DNA of 16,807 bases from Gryganskiella cystojenkinii (taxonomy: Eukaryota; Mortierellomycota; Mortierellomycetes; Mortierellales; Mortierellaceae), in the NCBI GenBank assembly GCA_015852425.1, contig JAAAIG010000762.1, positions 2,009 to 18,815 on the forward strand, written 5' to 3'. The notes under the pieces are model-generated. The model saw only the letters and a list, made by a program, of their open reading frames with translations, searched no databases and had not been told where the DNA came from. This document shows, piece by piece, positions 8,901 through 16,807 of the stretch. The position numbers and the translations under genes were made by a program. Numbering within the stretch: position 1 is the stretch's first letter; every line of letters begins with the position of its first letter.

Positions 8901-9649
8901 TGCGCAAGTTGTTGTTGACGAACGCCGGTTGTGCGGGCGACGAGGCCATGGTCGCCGAGGCCAAGAAGCGATTCGCCGCGTATGTAGGAGGCGATGTCAA
9001 GGCCTTGAATCAGAACCTGCAAAGTGCCGCGTTCGAAATTGTGGTCTTGCATGGTGATGATTCCGACTTTGAGAGCGTGCTCAAGTGCTGGCGTGAGGCG
9101 ACTGCGACGGATCAAAAGTTGGCAGCGATCGGAGCGCTCACAGCGGTTCCTAACCCTGCGCTGGTGCAACAGTTGCTCGAGATCTCGGTCTCGGACGAGG
9201 TCAAGGCTCAGGATATCGGATACTTCTTTGGAGGGTGAGTTTAATATTTCTTGTCATTTTCTGATTATCAATGGTTTTCGACTCTAAATGTGGTTATTAA
9301 TTGTCTATAATTCCCTGGAAAAAAAAAAAAAAAATAAAAAAGTTTGTCCCGCAACCCGATCAGTCGCCACGCCCTTTGGGAGTACATCAAGTCGAACTGG
9401 GAGATGCTCAACAAGCGCTACGAGGGATCGATGGCGCTTCTGGGCAACATTGTCAAGAGCGGTGTCGGTCGATTTGCGAGCGAGGACATGGCCAAGGACT
9501 GCGAACAGTTCTTTGAGGGCAAGAACGTGGATGATATCTCGCGTCCCATTGCTCAGAGTTTGGAAGTTGTCCGTTCGAATGCCAAGTGGGTTTCTCGTGA
9601 CGCGGAGGATGTTCGTCAGTGGCTCGTGACCAAGGGTTACTTGGCTTAA
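5954..9649 (+). CDS. APE2: M1 family zinc aminopeptidase (Ape2/Aap1/puromycin-sensitive type)
   Basis: A zinc aminopeptidase removing N-terminal residues from peptides. Exons: 5954-6177, 6361-6601, 6792-7214, 7315-7632, 7718-8182, 8297-9234, 9343-9649 (2,916 nt, 971 residues). The N-terminal domain opens VVLPTNVRPTHYDLTLTPDL and continues through FPCWDE-PAIKATFDITL. The substrate-anchoring GAMEN motif is at 371-375. The zinc site is HEIAH (H407, E408, H411) plus E430 in WLNEGFATW, with the usual 18-residue spacing. The catalytic Tyr is about Y494 in ISYYKG. The C-terminal helical (ERAP1-C-like) domain runs from about residue 600 to the end (WLVTKGYLA). All key residues are present, so activity is expected. 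Unusual: a loop insertion with nine PSTQKGD repeats at 204-274. The start at 5954 has a strong context (ACCATGG); an in-frame ATG at 5888 would add a hydrophobic leader. Yeast has two co-orthologues (AAP1 and APE2), so the symbol denotes the family. Confidence 0.95.
6178..6360 (+). other. Aminopeptidase intron 1, length a multiple of three and free of in-frame stops
   Basis: The donor GTATGA and acceptor GGATATAG bracket 183 nt (61 codons) with no in-frame stop, so retention would insert 61 residues without breaking the frame. The translated insert is hydrophobic and Trp/Phe-rich and does not resemble M1 sequence, and removing it restores the family alignment. It is therefore called an intron. 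Confidence 0.8.
6644..6656 (+). repeat. C13 homopolymer in aminopeptidase intron 2
   Basis: Thirteen consecutive C residues inside the intron 6602-6791 follow a CAG/CAA run. The tract is non-coding after splicing. Its length may be imprecise because homopolymers are prone to sequencing error and slippage. Confidence 0.9.
6936..7148 (+). repeat. Coding minisatellite: nine 24-bp units encoding PSTQKGD(V)
   Basis: Nine tandem 24-bp units lie wholly within aminopeptidase exon 3, with the last unit ending in Ser instead of Val. Every unit encodes PSTQKGD exactly. Units 3 and 4 are identical, and units 6 and 7 are identical; units 1, 2 and 9 at the edges are the most diverged. All base differences within the heptapeptide are synonymous. 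The array sits in a loop between NMNVISEKD and LKEVKFATTPVMSTY, where M1 relatives have only a short connection. Confidence 0.97.
9235..9342 (+). other. Aminopeptidase intron 6 with an A-tract before its acceptor
   Basis: The donor GTGAGT is canonical. The acceptor AG at 9341-9342 is preceded by about 24 bases of almost pure A (one T) and not by pyrimidines. Joining GG to T restores GLSRNPISRHALWEYIK, the expected continuation of the C-terminal domain, so this acceptor is well supported by reading frame despite its odd context. Confidence 0.8.
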
Positions 9650-10277
9650 AAGGATAACTGTCTCGTTTTCTATTTTCAAGAATTGAGTTTGAACAAATGT
9701 AGTCTTCAATTGTAAATATCTTTTTCTTTTTTTCTGTTGCGGTAATAATGATCACGAAAAATGTTGCGGTGCTCGTTGCTCAGGTGAAAATGCAGGAACA
9801 ACAAACCTGGTCTTCTTTTTAATCTCGTGGATTGTGAGCATCGATATCGTTAGAGGTGGACCCTTGCGAGTGGAACAAGAGGCTCTTTTTTTAAAAAATT
9901 AACAATGGGAAGGAGGTGAGCGTGTAATCCTCATGCAAGGACAATGCATGTCATCGATCAAGCAAAACGAAGTCTTGATATATCTCCTCTCGCCCCACAC
10001 GAGTGCTCTCATGAGAAAAGAAATAGCGTTTGTGTGTCCATGGAAATTGAAAATAAAAAAAGAAAAGGATCGTTCATCGTGCAACCAGCCCAGGCGCCAT
10101 GTCTCTTTTTGTTTCTCAGACAGTCCCCCTTTTGGACCTTTTTTCTGCTCTTTTCCTCCATTCCGCTTTCCCTCCATTGTCCGCTACCTGCCTTCCTTGC
10201 GCTTCGCCCATCAATCACCTCTTTATACTCAATCACTCCCTCCTCTTTATTCTCCTCATTCGTATTCTCTTCCTCAC
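9650..10277. other. Spacer: aminopeptidase 3'UTR and exportin-6 promoter/leader
   Basis: No gene is supported. The first part holds a Pumilio-type motif (9711-9718) and T-rich stretches; no exact AATAAA occurs soon after the stop, the first being at 10052-10057. From about 10100 the + strand becomes CT-rich up to the exportin-6 ATG, as in the other leaders here. An out-of-frame ATG at 10099 could start a uORF. Frames open across this stretch are low complexity. Confidence 0.5.
9711..9718 (+). promoter_or_regulatory. Pumilio/PUF-type motif TGTAAATA in the aminopeptidase 3'UTR
   Basis: An exact match to the PUF recognition consensus UGUANAUA, 62 nt after the stop codon on the sense strand. PUF proteins usually repress or localise mRNAs through 3'UTR sites. 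An 8-base motif in AT-rich sequence can arise by chance. Confidence 0.3.
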
Positions 10278-10501
10278 ATGGACGCGCTCGAGCGGCTGCT
10301 GGCCGAGTTCTTTGGGCCAGGCACATCCACAGACCGCAAGAGGTCCATTGGTAAAAGCTGCGGCTCGCGTGGGGCTTTGGGGAATTGCCTCACTGAATGA
10401 ACAAAAACAACATGCACCGCCCCAATGCTGACTGATCCAATGTTGTTAATCAATCATGCATTCATCCATTCGTTCATTAATTGTTATTAGAGCTGCAACT
10501 G
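10099..10501 (+). other. Possible uORF overlapping the exportin-6 start
   Basis: ATG at 10099 (G at -3) is out of frame with the exportin-6 ATG at 10278. Its frame is open through that start and exon 1. Read on the spliced message it stops at a TAG early in exon 2. If transcripts begin before 10099 it would compete with the main start. The transcription start is not known, so this is only a possibility. Confidence 0.25.
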
Positions 10502-13500
10502 GAATCCCAACGGCCGAGTTTAGACGATTGTCGGTTTATGTTATCAAATGGCGCGTCTGATCTCCTTGCCTGGTATGCTGCCTCCCAATTCCAAAAGCGG
10601 ATCCATACAGAATGGAGTGGTCTCGACCTAGCCGCCCAGCAGAGCAATCGATCGTTCCTTTTTCAGTTTTTGAACCAACACTTTGGTGTCGTCGCACCCG
10701 AGCAAGGACGATGGACCAGCCTGGGGCTCGTCGAGGAAGAACATAGTGCAGCAGGGACACGTAACGGCTCTTCCTCCACTTCTTCAAGAACAGCACCGAA
10801 CGAATCGACGACTACAGCTACAAAGACCTTTCCACCTTTTGTCCTCAACAAGGTCATCCAGCTCCTTACGGATATTGCGCTCCTGGACTGGCCTGATCAG
10901 TTCCCTGACCTACTCCCAGAGATCCATACACTGATCCAGAGCAAGAACAAAAACCATGCTCTCCTAGGCTGGACACTTTTGGAGGCATTCGTTCAGGAGC
11001 TTATTGCGACTTACCCAGCACCCGGTGGCGGTGGTGGTGGATCAGGGACTTCCACGTCTCGACTCCGTTTTGTACTCTCTCAGCGTCAGCGTTACCTCTG
11101 GGAGCATTTCAAAGGTCAGGTCCCAGAGCTGATGAACTTGATGGTCCAACACCTCGATACAAGTTACAATCGAACTTTGGTGGCACCCTTGGCCACTGAA
11201 GCGCCGGCACCCTCCCCAGTCGAGAATGGTCTTTGGGGAGGTATCGGAGGTACTGTCAACGGCGGTGGAGCTATGAACCACAACTTTGGAAGGCGATCGA
11301 GCGCGGCGGCGCAGCCTCTGTCGCCTCTGATGCCCAGCAACAACTCTTTTTTTGGATCTAGAGCTGTTCCTGGATCGATCAACAACTCGTTTGGCAATTT
11401 TAACCTCCCAGGATCAACCTTGTCGACATCAGGAGGATTGTCGTTCCTTGGCAATGTCAACAATGGTCAATCACACGATCATGGATCTGCTTACTCGTTC
11501 GGGAAATCACCTACGACGGCGCTGCGCAAGACACTTTCCCATTTCCTGGGCGGACAAAATTCTTCGGGGTCGATGACCATGACAGACGACGATGCAGCGA
11601 TGCCTCCACCCTCGCCGGCACAACATGGATCTGGAATGAATATGCTCTATGCTCGTCAGAGGATGGGCTCGATCAGTGAGCTCGGACAGATGGCAATGCG
11701 GAGAAGCTCGATCAACGCGGCAGCAGCAATGCAGAGCAGGCGAGGATCCGTCGATTCAACCTTTGTCAGTGGAAGTCGAATGGATTCTCACACGCGAAAG
11801 ACTTGCCTTCTGGCATTAAAGTCTCTCACAGCGCTCCTGTCCTGTCCGGCCTTGGATGCGCGACAGACTTCATTTTCGAGCGCGATTTCGACGGTTCTCA
11901 AGTTTTCGACCTTGCATCAGAACAAAACTGTGGATATGGGCATCCTTGCACTAAGTTGTTTAAACGGCTTAGTGGCTCGACCTGGATTCCTGGCGACGAA
12001 TCAGGAGGCCATGGCAGGTGCGATCAAGATCATGTCGAGTCTCATTCGATATTTCAATGAAGTCAAAGATGGTATTGACGATATCGACGAGGGGTAAGTG
12101 GAACGGGGAAGTGGTGGGACAGAATAGAACGAACCTAACCGACTTTTCAAAATCGGAGAGTATCGGAAAGCTAACTCTTTTTGGTTATACTCCTTCGCTC
12201 GTTTAGATATCTGCAAATGTTTATGCATTTTGTGTCTATTTTCTGCACGCTGCCTCATCTTGAACGAGCTGAACGAGATCAAGGTCTACCCACCGCGGAT
12301 TTTCTCCACTCGTTTGCAAAGTTTACTTTGGAGAAGGTAAAAAGAAACAACAAAGGGTTTTCGTATACATTGAAGGGAACAGGGACGTTTCATTTTAGCT
12401 AACGTTTTTTATTCAATTTGATGTTATAGGTATCCGTGGACTATCTGAAGTCATGCATGGACATTTGGAAAGGATTATTGGATGCAATGATCTATACCGC
12501 CTCAGAGTTGCCTCGACCCATACCCGCAGAACATCCCTTACGCCGGCTGCAAGGACCGCTCTTGTATTTTCTGTCTACACTCGTCAACAACTTTTACGAC
12601 ATGAAGGGAGCAACGCAATCCGAGGAGGCCTTCTCAACTTTTGAGGTCGAAGACGAAGAAGATTTGGAGGCTCTTACAGAGTTGGTCGAAAGCTTCGCAG
12701 GACTTATGGGTGAAGTTTTTATGGACGAAGTCATCGAGATGCTTGTAAGATTGAATTTGAATGTTATTTTGGATCAGATTTTGTCACCTGAAATCATAAT
12801 GAATTTCTAGACTAACATTTATTTTTGGTTTTCTTTTTCTTGATTTCGCTGCGAAAGAACCCATTGCTCCACCAGCAATTAGAAACATATTCAAGGCGGG
12901 ATATCAGTGAATGCAAAACCGTAAGTTTTAAAAAAAAAAATTGACAGTGATCTTGAATGGAAGATCTCGCTGATACTCCCGGCGACGTAGCTGATATGGT
13001 CATTATCCGATCCACTTCTTTAGCTTCCTGTGACACTAGGGATTCTGACCAGGATAGCTTACAACTTTCAACAGAATTTTGATCGGACACGGCAGTACAC
13101 CTCTAACTTGTTTGTGAGCTTGACCCGGATAACTAAGATATCTCTTGAATACTACGGCACGATCGGAGGAGCAAGCAGTCCTGGAAAAGACGAGGCTGAT
13201 TTGACAGGATCAATGTAAGAATACGCGTTGAACATCTCCTCTACATCACTGAGACTTCTGCACACTTTCTTCCTCGTCTGATCTCCTTTCCTTGCAATAT
13301 CATGAAAATAGAACGCTGGCGCTGTTACATTCCCTGATGCCACTGATCCCATGGTTAGAGCAACTTCGCCAGGCAGAAAAGACCGAATCTACAACAACTG
13401 TACATACACCTCCTCATCAACTCAACATCGCTCAGGACATATACCGAGAACTGGTTCAGCTCACGTCCAGTATCTTTCGATCATTATTACCCTCATCTTC

Positions 13501-15663
13501 AGCGGTTCCTTTATTACAGCAACACCATTCACCCTCCCATTCGGCCGGAATTCTTTTGATGAGCACATTTCTGGGACCAGCTTCGACATCGTGCTCGTTC
13601 ATGGATCGGAAAATTCTACATGCGTCTATGACAACGCTTCGGCTCTTGACGTTACAGGTTCGGATACCCGTGATGAACGAGTCTGGGAACTTGAGCTTTT
13701 GGGAACTGGAACCCACACAGGGACTGGTGAACTGCTTACATCAGAACGCGATGTTGAACGGCAATTTCATGGGAACTGAGTTTCCAGTCTCAAAAGTAGG
13801 TGGCGTTTTACAAGAAGAGGAACAAGCTCAGGATCGGGAAGGGATTACACCGACGGACGAATTATTTCAGCTGGCATTTACAGCGGTCACGTATGGATTG
13901 GTCCTCGGGATCGATGATGATGTCGATGGGCCGGTTGTCATACAGGTATGTACACGCAAGAAAGAAATCTGGACTTTGGTTGGTAATAAAAAAAAAAGGC
14001 CTGATCGTTTTACTTACTTTTCTTCCTTTTCCAGGCACTTGTTCAGTTCGTGACGCCAATCGTTCAGCCGTTCCGGAATATGCTACAGGATCCTCGAGCC
14101 TCGCAACCGAATTTTTGGTCCAGCATCGAAGTTCGTGCAACTGTTCATCGAACCTTGGCCATTTTCCGAGCTCTCATCTCCTCTGTCAGCGAGGCGACTG
14201 ACTCATCTAGACGAATGGTCTTTGAAGCGTCTAGTGCCATAATCCATTTCGCGGAAGAATATTTCAAAATCTTTCGCGATGATCAAGGTGCGCGCCTATC
14301 TATTTTTTTTTTCTTTCCTTATTTTGTCGACGGCTACTTACTCAGTTGTCATCCTTTTTTCTCGTTTTTAGAGATTTACATGGACATTTTGCGGTTCTAC
14401 AGGGCCGAGATCAAGAGCCTTCATCGTTATGCTAGCGCAACTCATGGACTCTTGATTGCCCGATTTCTGATCGACCAACTCTCTTCGTCCTCGCCCTCCT
14501 TACTGGACACCGCACTCTTGGGGCCATCACCGACAATACCTCCCGAGCAGCAGGGTCTCCAACAACGGCTTTCTTTTGCAGAGCATCAGCGAAGGATTTT
14601 AGAACGGATCCAAGCCTCGGTCGAAATTATCAGAGCCGTCTTGGAGATCTCAAAGAAGGAGGTGACAGCGGCTTTACCAGACTTGGTACAATTCCTGTTG
14701 TTTCAGTTAGGGCCAAAGCTGATGGGAACACGAGCTGTCATCGGATCTCCCTCTGTACAGCAGCAGCAAGCGTCACAAGATCGACTGGATACCTGGGGCA
14801 CAGAAAATGGTGTCTTGGAACTAATGACGCTTTATTTATCAACGATCAAGACACTGGTACTGAATCATAGCCGGTATTTCTTCTCTCACAGCTTGAACGC
14901 TCGAGGAAGAGGTTTACCGGTCTCTTCGTCGCCTAGTCTATGCAGCAATCCCGAAACCACTGCAGCGCAACAGGCTCTTCAAGGATGTTTGGAAACCCTT
15001 GCTCAAGGCGTACTTCGACCCGAGCCGGATGTGGTTCGACAATCGATCGAGATTTTGCGAGAGATGCATCAATCACACCTGTGTCGATTGTTTGACCGGG
15101 CCGAGTTTCAGTCCAGGTTCCAATTCGAGTTCTTACAGATCCTGTTCCGGATAGGACTGAGTCATGGACAAGATCTATTGTTGGAAGAGATAGCAGATCT
15201 GGTGCACTTGATGGTCAAGGACTCTGCGTCATCCTTGGTGGCTGCTCGGCGGCTTTCAGGACCCGCGATTCATCATGGACAGCAAGCTAATGGAGGAGCA
15301 GGAGCCTTGGATGCTTCGTCGGCACTGCCTGCGGGATCGTTCTTGAATGTTTGGCATGGTGACTTGAAGAGGATTGTAGCCGAGTTGCAGATCTCGCAGG
15401 TCCTCTCGGCTGCCGACTCGGAGACGAGTATCGGCGCCAGTAATGGTGATAGTCCCTCGGCTCAGATGACTCATGATGGTGTGAACTGTTCCGTGTACGT
15501 AGGATTGGTCTTACCAGACTCTGTCAAAGAGGCACTCTGGATGGGACTGTCTCGATTGTCAGACGAAAGCACCTCTCGTGAGGGTCTATATGACTTTGTG
15601 AGTGATGCTCGAGTCTATGCTCAGGGACTTGTTGCTGACGCGACTGCTCGGCAGAAGCGATGA
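10278..15663 (+). CDS. XPO6: Exportin-6-like karyopherin
   Basis: A homologue of exportin-6, the importin-beta-family receptor that removes profilin-actin from the nucleus with RanGTP. Exons by phase and similarity: 10278-10350, 10491-12093, 12207-12336, 12430-12744, 12858-12920, 13024-13214, 13312-13945, 14035-14287, 14372-15663 (4,554 nt, 1,517 residues; human XPO6 is about 1,125). The N terminus LERLLAEFFGPGTSTDRKRSIE matches the family start (LESLMTEFF...ERKREIE). DWPDQFPDLLPEI lies in the Xpo1-like domain (from about 138). GILALSCLNGL, SFAKFTLEKVSVDYLKSCMDIWKGLLD, HSRYFF and HGQDLLLEEIA parallel human segments in order. The extra length comes largely from a disordered insertion (about 262-452) and Ser/Gly-rich loops. 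The start at 10278 matches the family N terminus despite C at -3. The frame is intact through all nine exons. Confidence 0.88.
11201..11775 (+). repeat. Low-complexity disordered insertion with FG dipeptides in exportin-6
   Basis: It encodes residues of about 262-452, rich in Gly, Ser, Asn and Met. FG dipeptides occur at about residues 290, 312, 325 and 361 (NFGRR, FFGS, SFGNF, SFGKS), with a related FLGN. The second half contains repeated RRSS/RRGS basic-Ser motifs that suit AGC-type kinases. Family-like helical sequence resumes at TRKTCLLALKSLTALL. Confidence 0.75.
14288..14371 (+). other. Exportin-6 intron 8, stop-free and a multiple of three
   Basis: The donor GTGCGC is weak and the acceptor TTTTTAG is strong; the intron is 84 nt (28 codons) with no in-frame stop. 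Removing it joins FRDDQ to EIYMDILRFYRAEI, while the retained version would add a Phe-rich stretch. Called an intron because of its T-rich content and the smooth join, but the donor is the weakest in this gene. Confidence 0.7.
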
Positions 15664-15766
15664 TAACATCTGCTGGTGTCTATCTTTTCTCTGTCTTCTT
15701 TCTTCGCCCGTCATTGTCCTCTGTGTATTCTTCATCGATCTATTTATTGTCCATTTCGGACAAAAA

Positions 15767-15772
15767 AATAAA
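15767..15772 (+). terminator. Poly(A) signal AATAAA of exportin-6
   Basis: An exact AATAAA about 100 nt after the exportin-6 TGA, at the position expected for 3'-end formation of this transcript. It was identified by motif and position only. Confidence 0.55.
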
Positions 15773-16107
15773 ACTTGCGGTTATCCTTGCCGATAACTTT
15801 GTCTTGCTGTATAATAATTCTGGTCTAGGAAGAAAACGATGTGTACCAGCGGCACTCTAGGGTTTTATGGGTAGGATAGTATAGCTGTTCCTCTTGGGTG
15901 ACTTTTTATTATTATTCTTAGTTAGATACGTTTTGTGCGACTCAAAGACAGAGCAGGCCGACTGCCGTTGTCGCCAGCAGATGGAGACCTCTTTAGCCTC
16001 CGTGTTATACCCCTGCGTTTTTCTCAAGCAATAGTTCGTTACCTTGCATCGCATCTTCCATAGGCGGGAAAAGGCAAACTTCAAGCAACGAACAATGAGT
16101 CACCGAT

Positions 16108-16127
16108 GTGAAGAAGGGTGAAGAAGG
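16108..16127 (+). repeat. 10-bp tandem duplication GTGAAGAAGG
   Basis: Two perfect adjacent copies of a 10-bp purine-rich unit in non-coding sequence. No function is suggested. Confidence 0.8.
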
Positions 16128-16507
16128 GAGGGTTTGGAGGTTTCGAACAGGGCCTCCCAAGATTGAACCGGGAGACAGGTAGCAAACCCAAGAAGACGTC
16201 CGCGAACGATCGACGATCTGGCAAGGGAAGGCCCACAGGGGTAGAGATGAAAAGGCTTCCAAGCTGTGAAACACGGCAGACAAAGACTCCCAGAGGCGAG
16301 ACTTTTTTTTTTAATACTTTTCGCCCTTTATCTCGTTCTCAATCCACACGCGTACCCCTAAATGATATCTTACCTTTGATACCCGGCACTCGGTTGTTTT
16401 TTCTCAGGTCGAACCAAAACAACTGAAAATTCGATAGTAATGAATACTTTTTTTTTTTTTGCAATGCAATTATTTCGCCGGCATGTCATTTTAGTTCACA
16501 CTGCTGG

Positions 16508-16594
16508 TTACCGGGTGGTAGGGAACTCGGGGTCGACCTCGAGGATATCCTGCTCCATGATATCAGCTTCACATTCGAGGAACTTCGCCCAAGG
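16508..16594 (-). pseudogene. Coding-like minus-strand remnant or terminal exon
   Basis: On the minus strand, a 28-codon frame ending in TAA (plus 16508-16510) reads KFLECEADIMEQDILEV then DPEFPTTR. Its acidic composition and use of GAG, GTC, GAC and CTC codons resemble the real exons in this window. It is bounded upstream by an in-frame TGA (plus 16595-16597). A possible acceptor AG within it would make it a short last exon. It could be a gene relic, the last exon of an unrecognised gene, or chance. No family was recognised. Confidence 0.2.
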
Positions 16595-16658
16595 TCACCA
16601 TGGACAAGCTCTATGTATGCCTCTCGCTGTACGCAGATGGACAACAAAGAAGTGACTC

Positions 16659-16771
16659 AAGCTGGATCCGAACCTGGGATTCAGGACTTTTATTTTTTCT
16701 TGTCAAAGATCCCTCGCGATAGTGAGGTTTCTTTAGTGGCAACCCAACTCAACTATCCGCTATGCCAGCTT
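16659..16771 (-). repeat. tRNA-like element with Pol III A-box and B-box (SINE-like or decayed tRNA)
   Basis: On the minus strand a match to the tRNA A-box consensus, TAGTTGAGTTGG (plus 16744-16755), is followed about 70 nt later by GGTTCGGATCC (plus 16664-16674), one base off the B-box consensus at the normally invariant A. The element is bounded by a 7-bp inverted repeat, AAGCTGG and CCAGCTT, resembling an acceptor stem. No proper T-stem or anticodon arm could be folded, and an A-rich tract lies inside. It is more likely a tRNA-derived SINE head or a tRNA relic than a working tRNA. Confidence 0.4.
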
Positions 16772-16807
16772 TTTTTTTTTTTTTCATGCAGTGGGGCATT
16801 CAAAAAA

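Larger units (their letters stand above)
15664..16807. other. Exportin-6 3'UTR and distal spacer
   Basis: It holds an AATAAA signal at 15767-15772, T-rich and A/T homopolymer runs (near 16302-16311, 16449-16460 and 16770-16784), a 10-bp tandem duplication at 16108-16127, a coding-like minus-strand remnant near 16508-16594, and a tRNA-like element at 16659-16771. No intact protein or RNA gene was found between 15664 and the window end. Confidence 0.5.

Noticed and set aside
8219..9169. 316-residue antisense frame across aminopeptidase exon 6
   Set aside because: It mirrors strongly biased codons of a well-supported sense exon and spans the intron 5 acceptor; no recognisable motifs.
9933..10277. 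In-frame N-terminal extension of exportin-6
   Set aside because: Low-complexity translation of a CT-rich leader; family similarity starts precisely at the ATG at 10278.
607..15663. Functional gene cluster or operon of the four same-strand genes
   Set aside because: Each gene has its own leader and 0.5-1.1 kb spacer, and their roles (splicing, unknown, peptidase, nuclear export) show no common pathway.
16141..16240. Second tRNA-like stretch on the minus strand (CCCGGTTCAATCTTGGG hairpin, GGGCCT...AGGCCC pairing)
   Set aside because: A T-arm-like hairpin and a partial acceptor stem can be drawn, but there is no A-box, D-arm or anticodon arm, so it may be chance pairing.
16118..16426. 102-residue plus-strand frame in the distal spacer
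   Set aside because: Basic, compositionally odd translation without domain pattern, crossing a T-run; no splice or start context support.

Overview
The window looks like nuclear DNA of an early-diverging filamentous fungus, probably Mortierellomycotina or a relative. This is inference from several things seen together: short GT-AG introns (84-264 nt) with GTAAGT-type donors, pyrimidine-rich leaders before start codons, an HSPA12-type Hsp70 remnant (a family expanded in these fungi), and intact genes for SWAP and exportin-6, both absent from budding yeast. No bacterial operon features, CRISPR array or intact transposon were found.

All four convincing protein genes lie on the + strand. (1) 607-2731: a five-exon SWAP-family splicing regulator (DRY/EERY domain, two SURP modules, short RS tail). 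(2) 3876-5483: an intronless protein whose first ~290 residues are Ser/Pro/Thr-rich and disordered and whose C-terminal part resembles only the tail of HSPA12-type Hsp70 proteins, with no ATPase domain. (3) 5954-9649: a seven-exon M1 zinc aminopeptidase of the Ape2/Aap1/puromycin-sensitive type, complete for catalysis, with nine perfect octapeptide repeats inserted in its N-terminal domain. (4) 10278-15663: a nine-exon exportin-6-like karyopherin (about 1,517 residues) with a ~190-residue disordered insertion containing FG dipeptides. Exon boundaries were joined by hand, using reading phase and family similarity.

The spacers (1-606, 2732-3875, 5484-5953, 9650-10277, 15664-16807) hold pyrimidine-rich leaders, poly(A) signals, a TG microsatellite, possible uORFs and homopolymer runs. 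The last spacer also holds a decayed tRNA-like element on the minus strand (A-box and B-box matches inside a 7-bp inverted repeat) and a short coding-like remnant.

The four genes do not form an evident pathway. SWAP (splicing) and exportin-6 (export of profilin-actin) act in or through the nucleus, while the aminopeptidase acts on peptides in the cytosol or secretory route. The most notable points are the synonymous-only variation among the aminopeptidase repeats, the fungal exportin-6 with its FG-bearing loop, and the ATPase-less HSPA12 tail protein.
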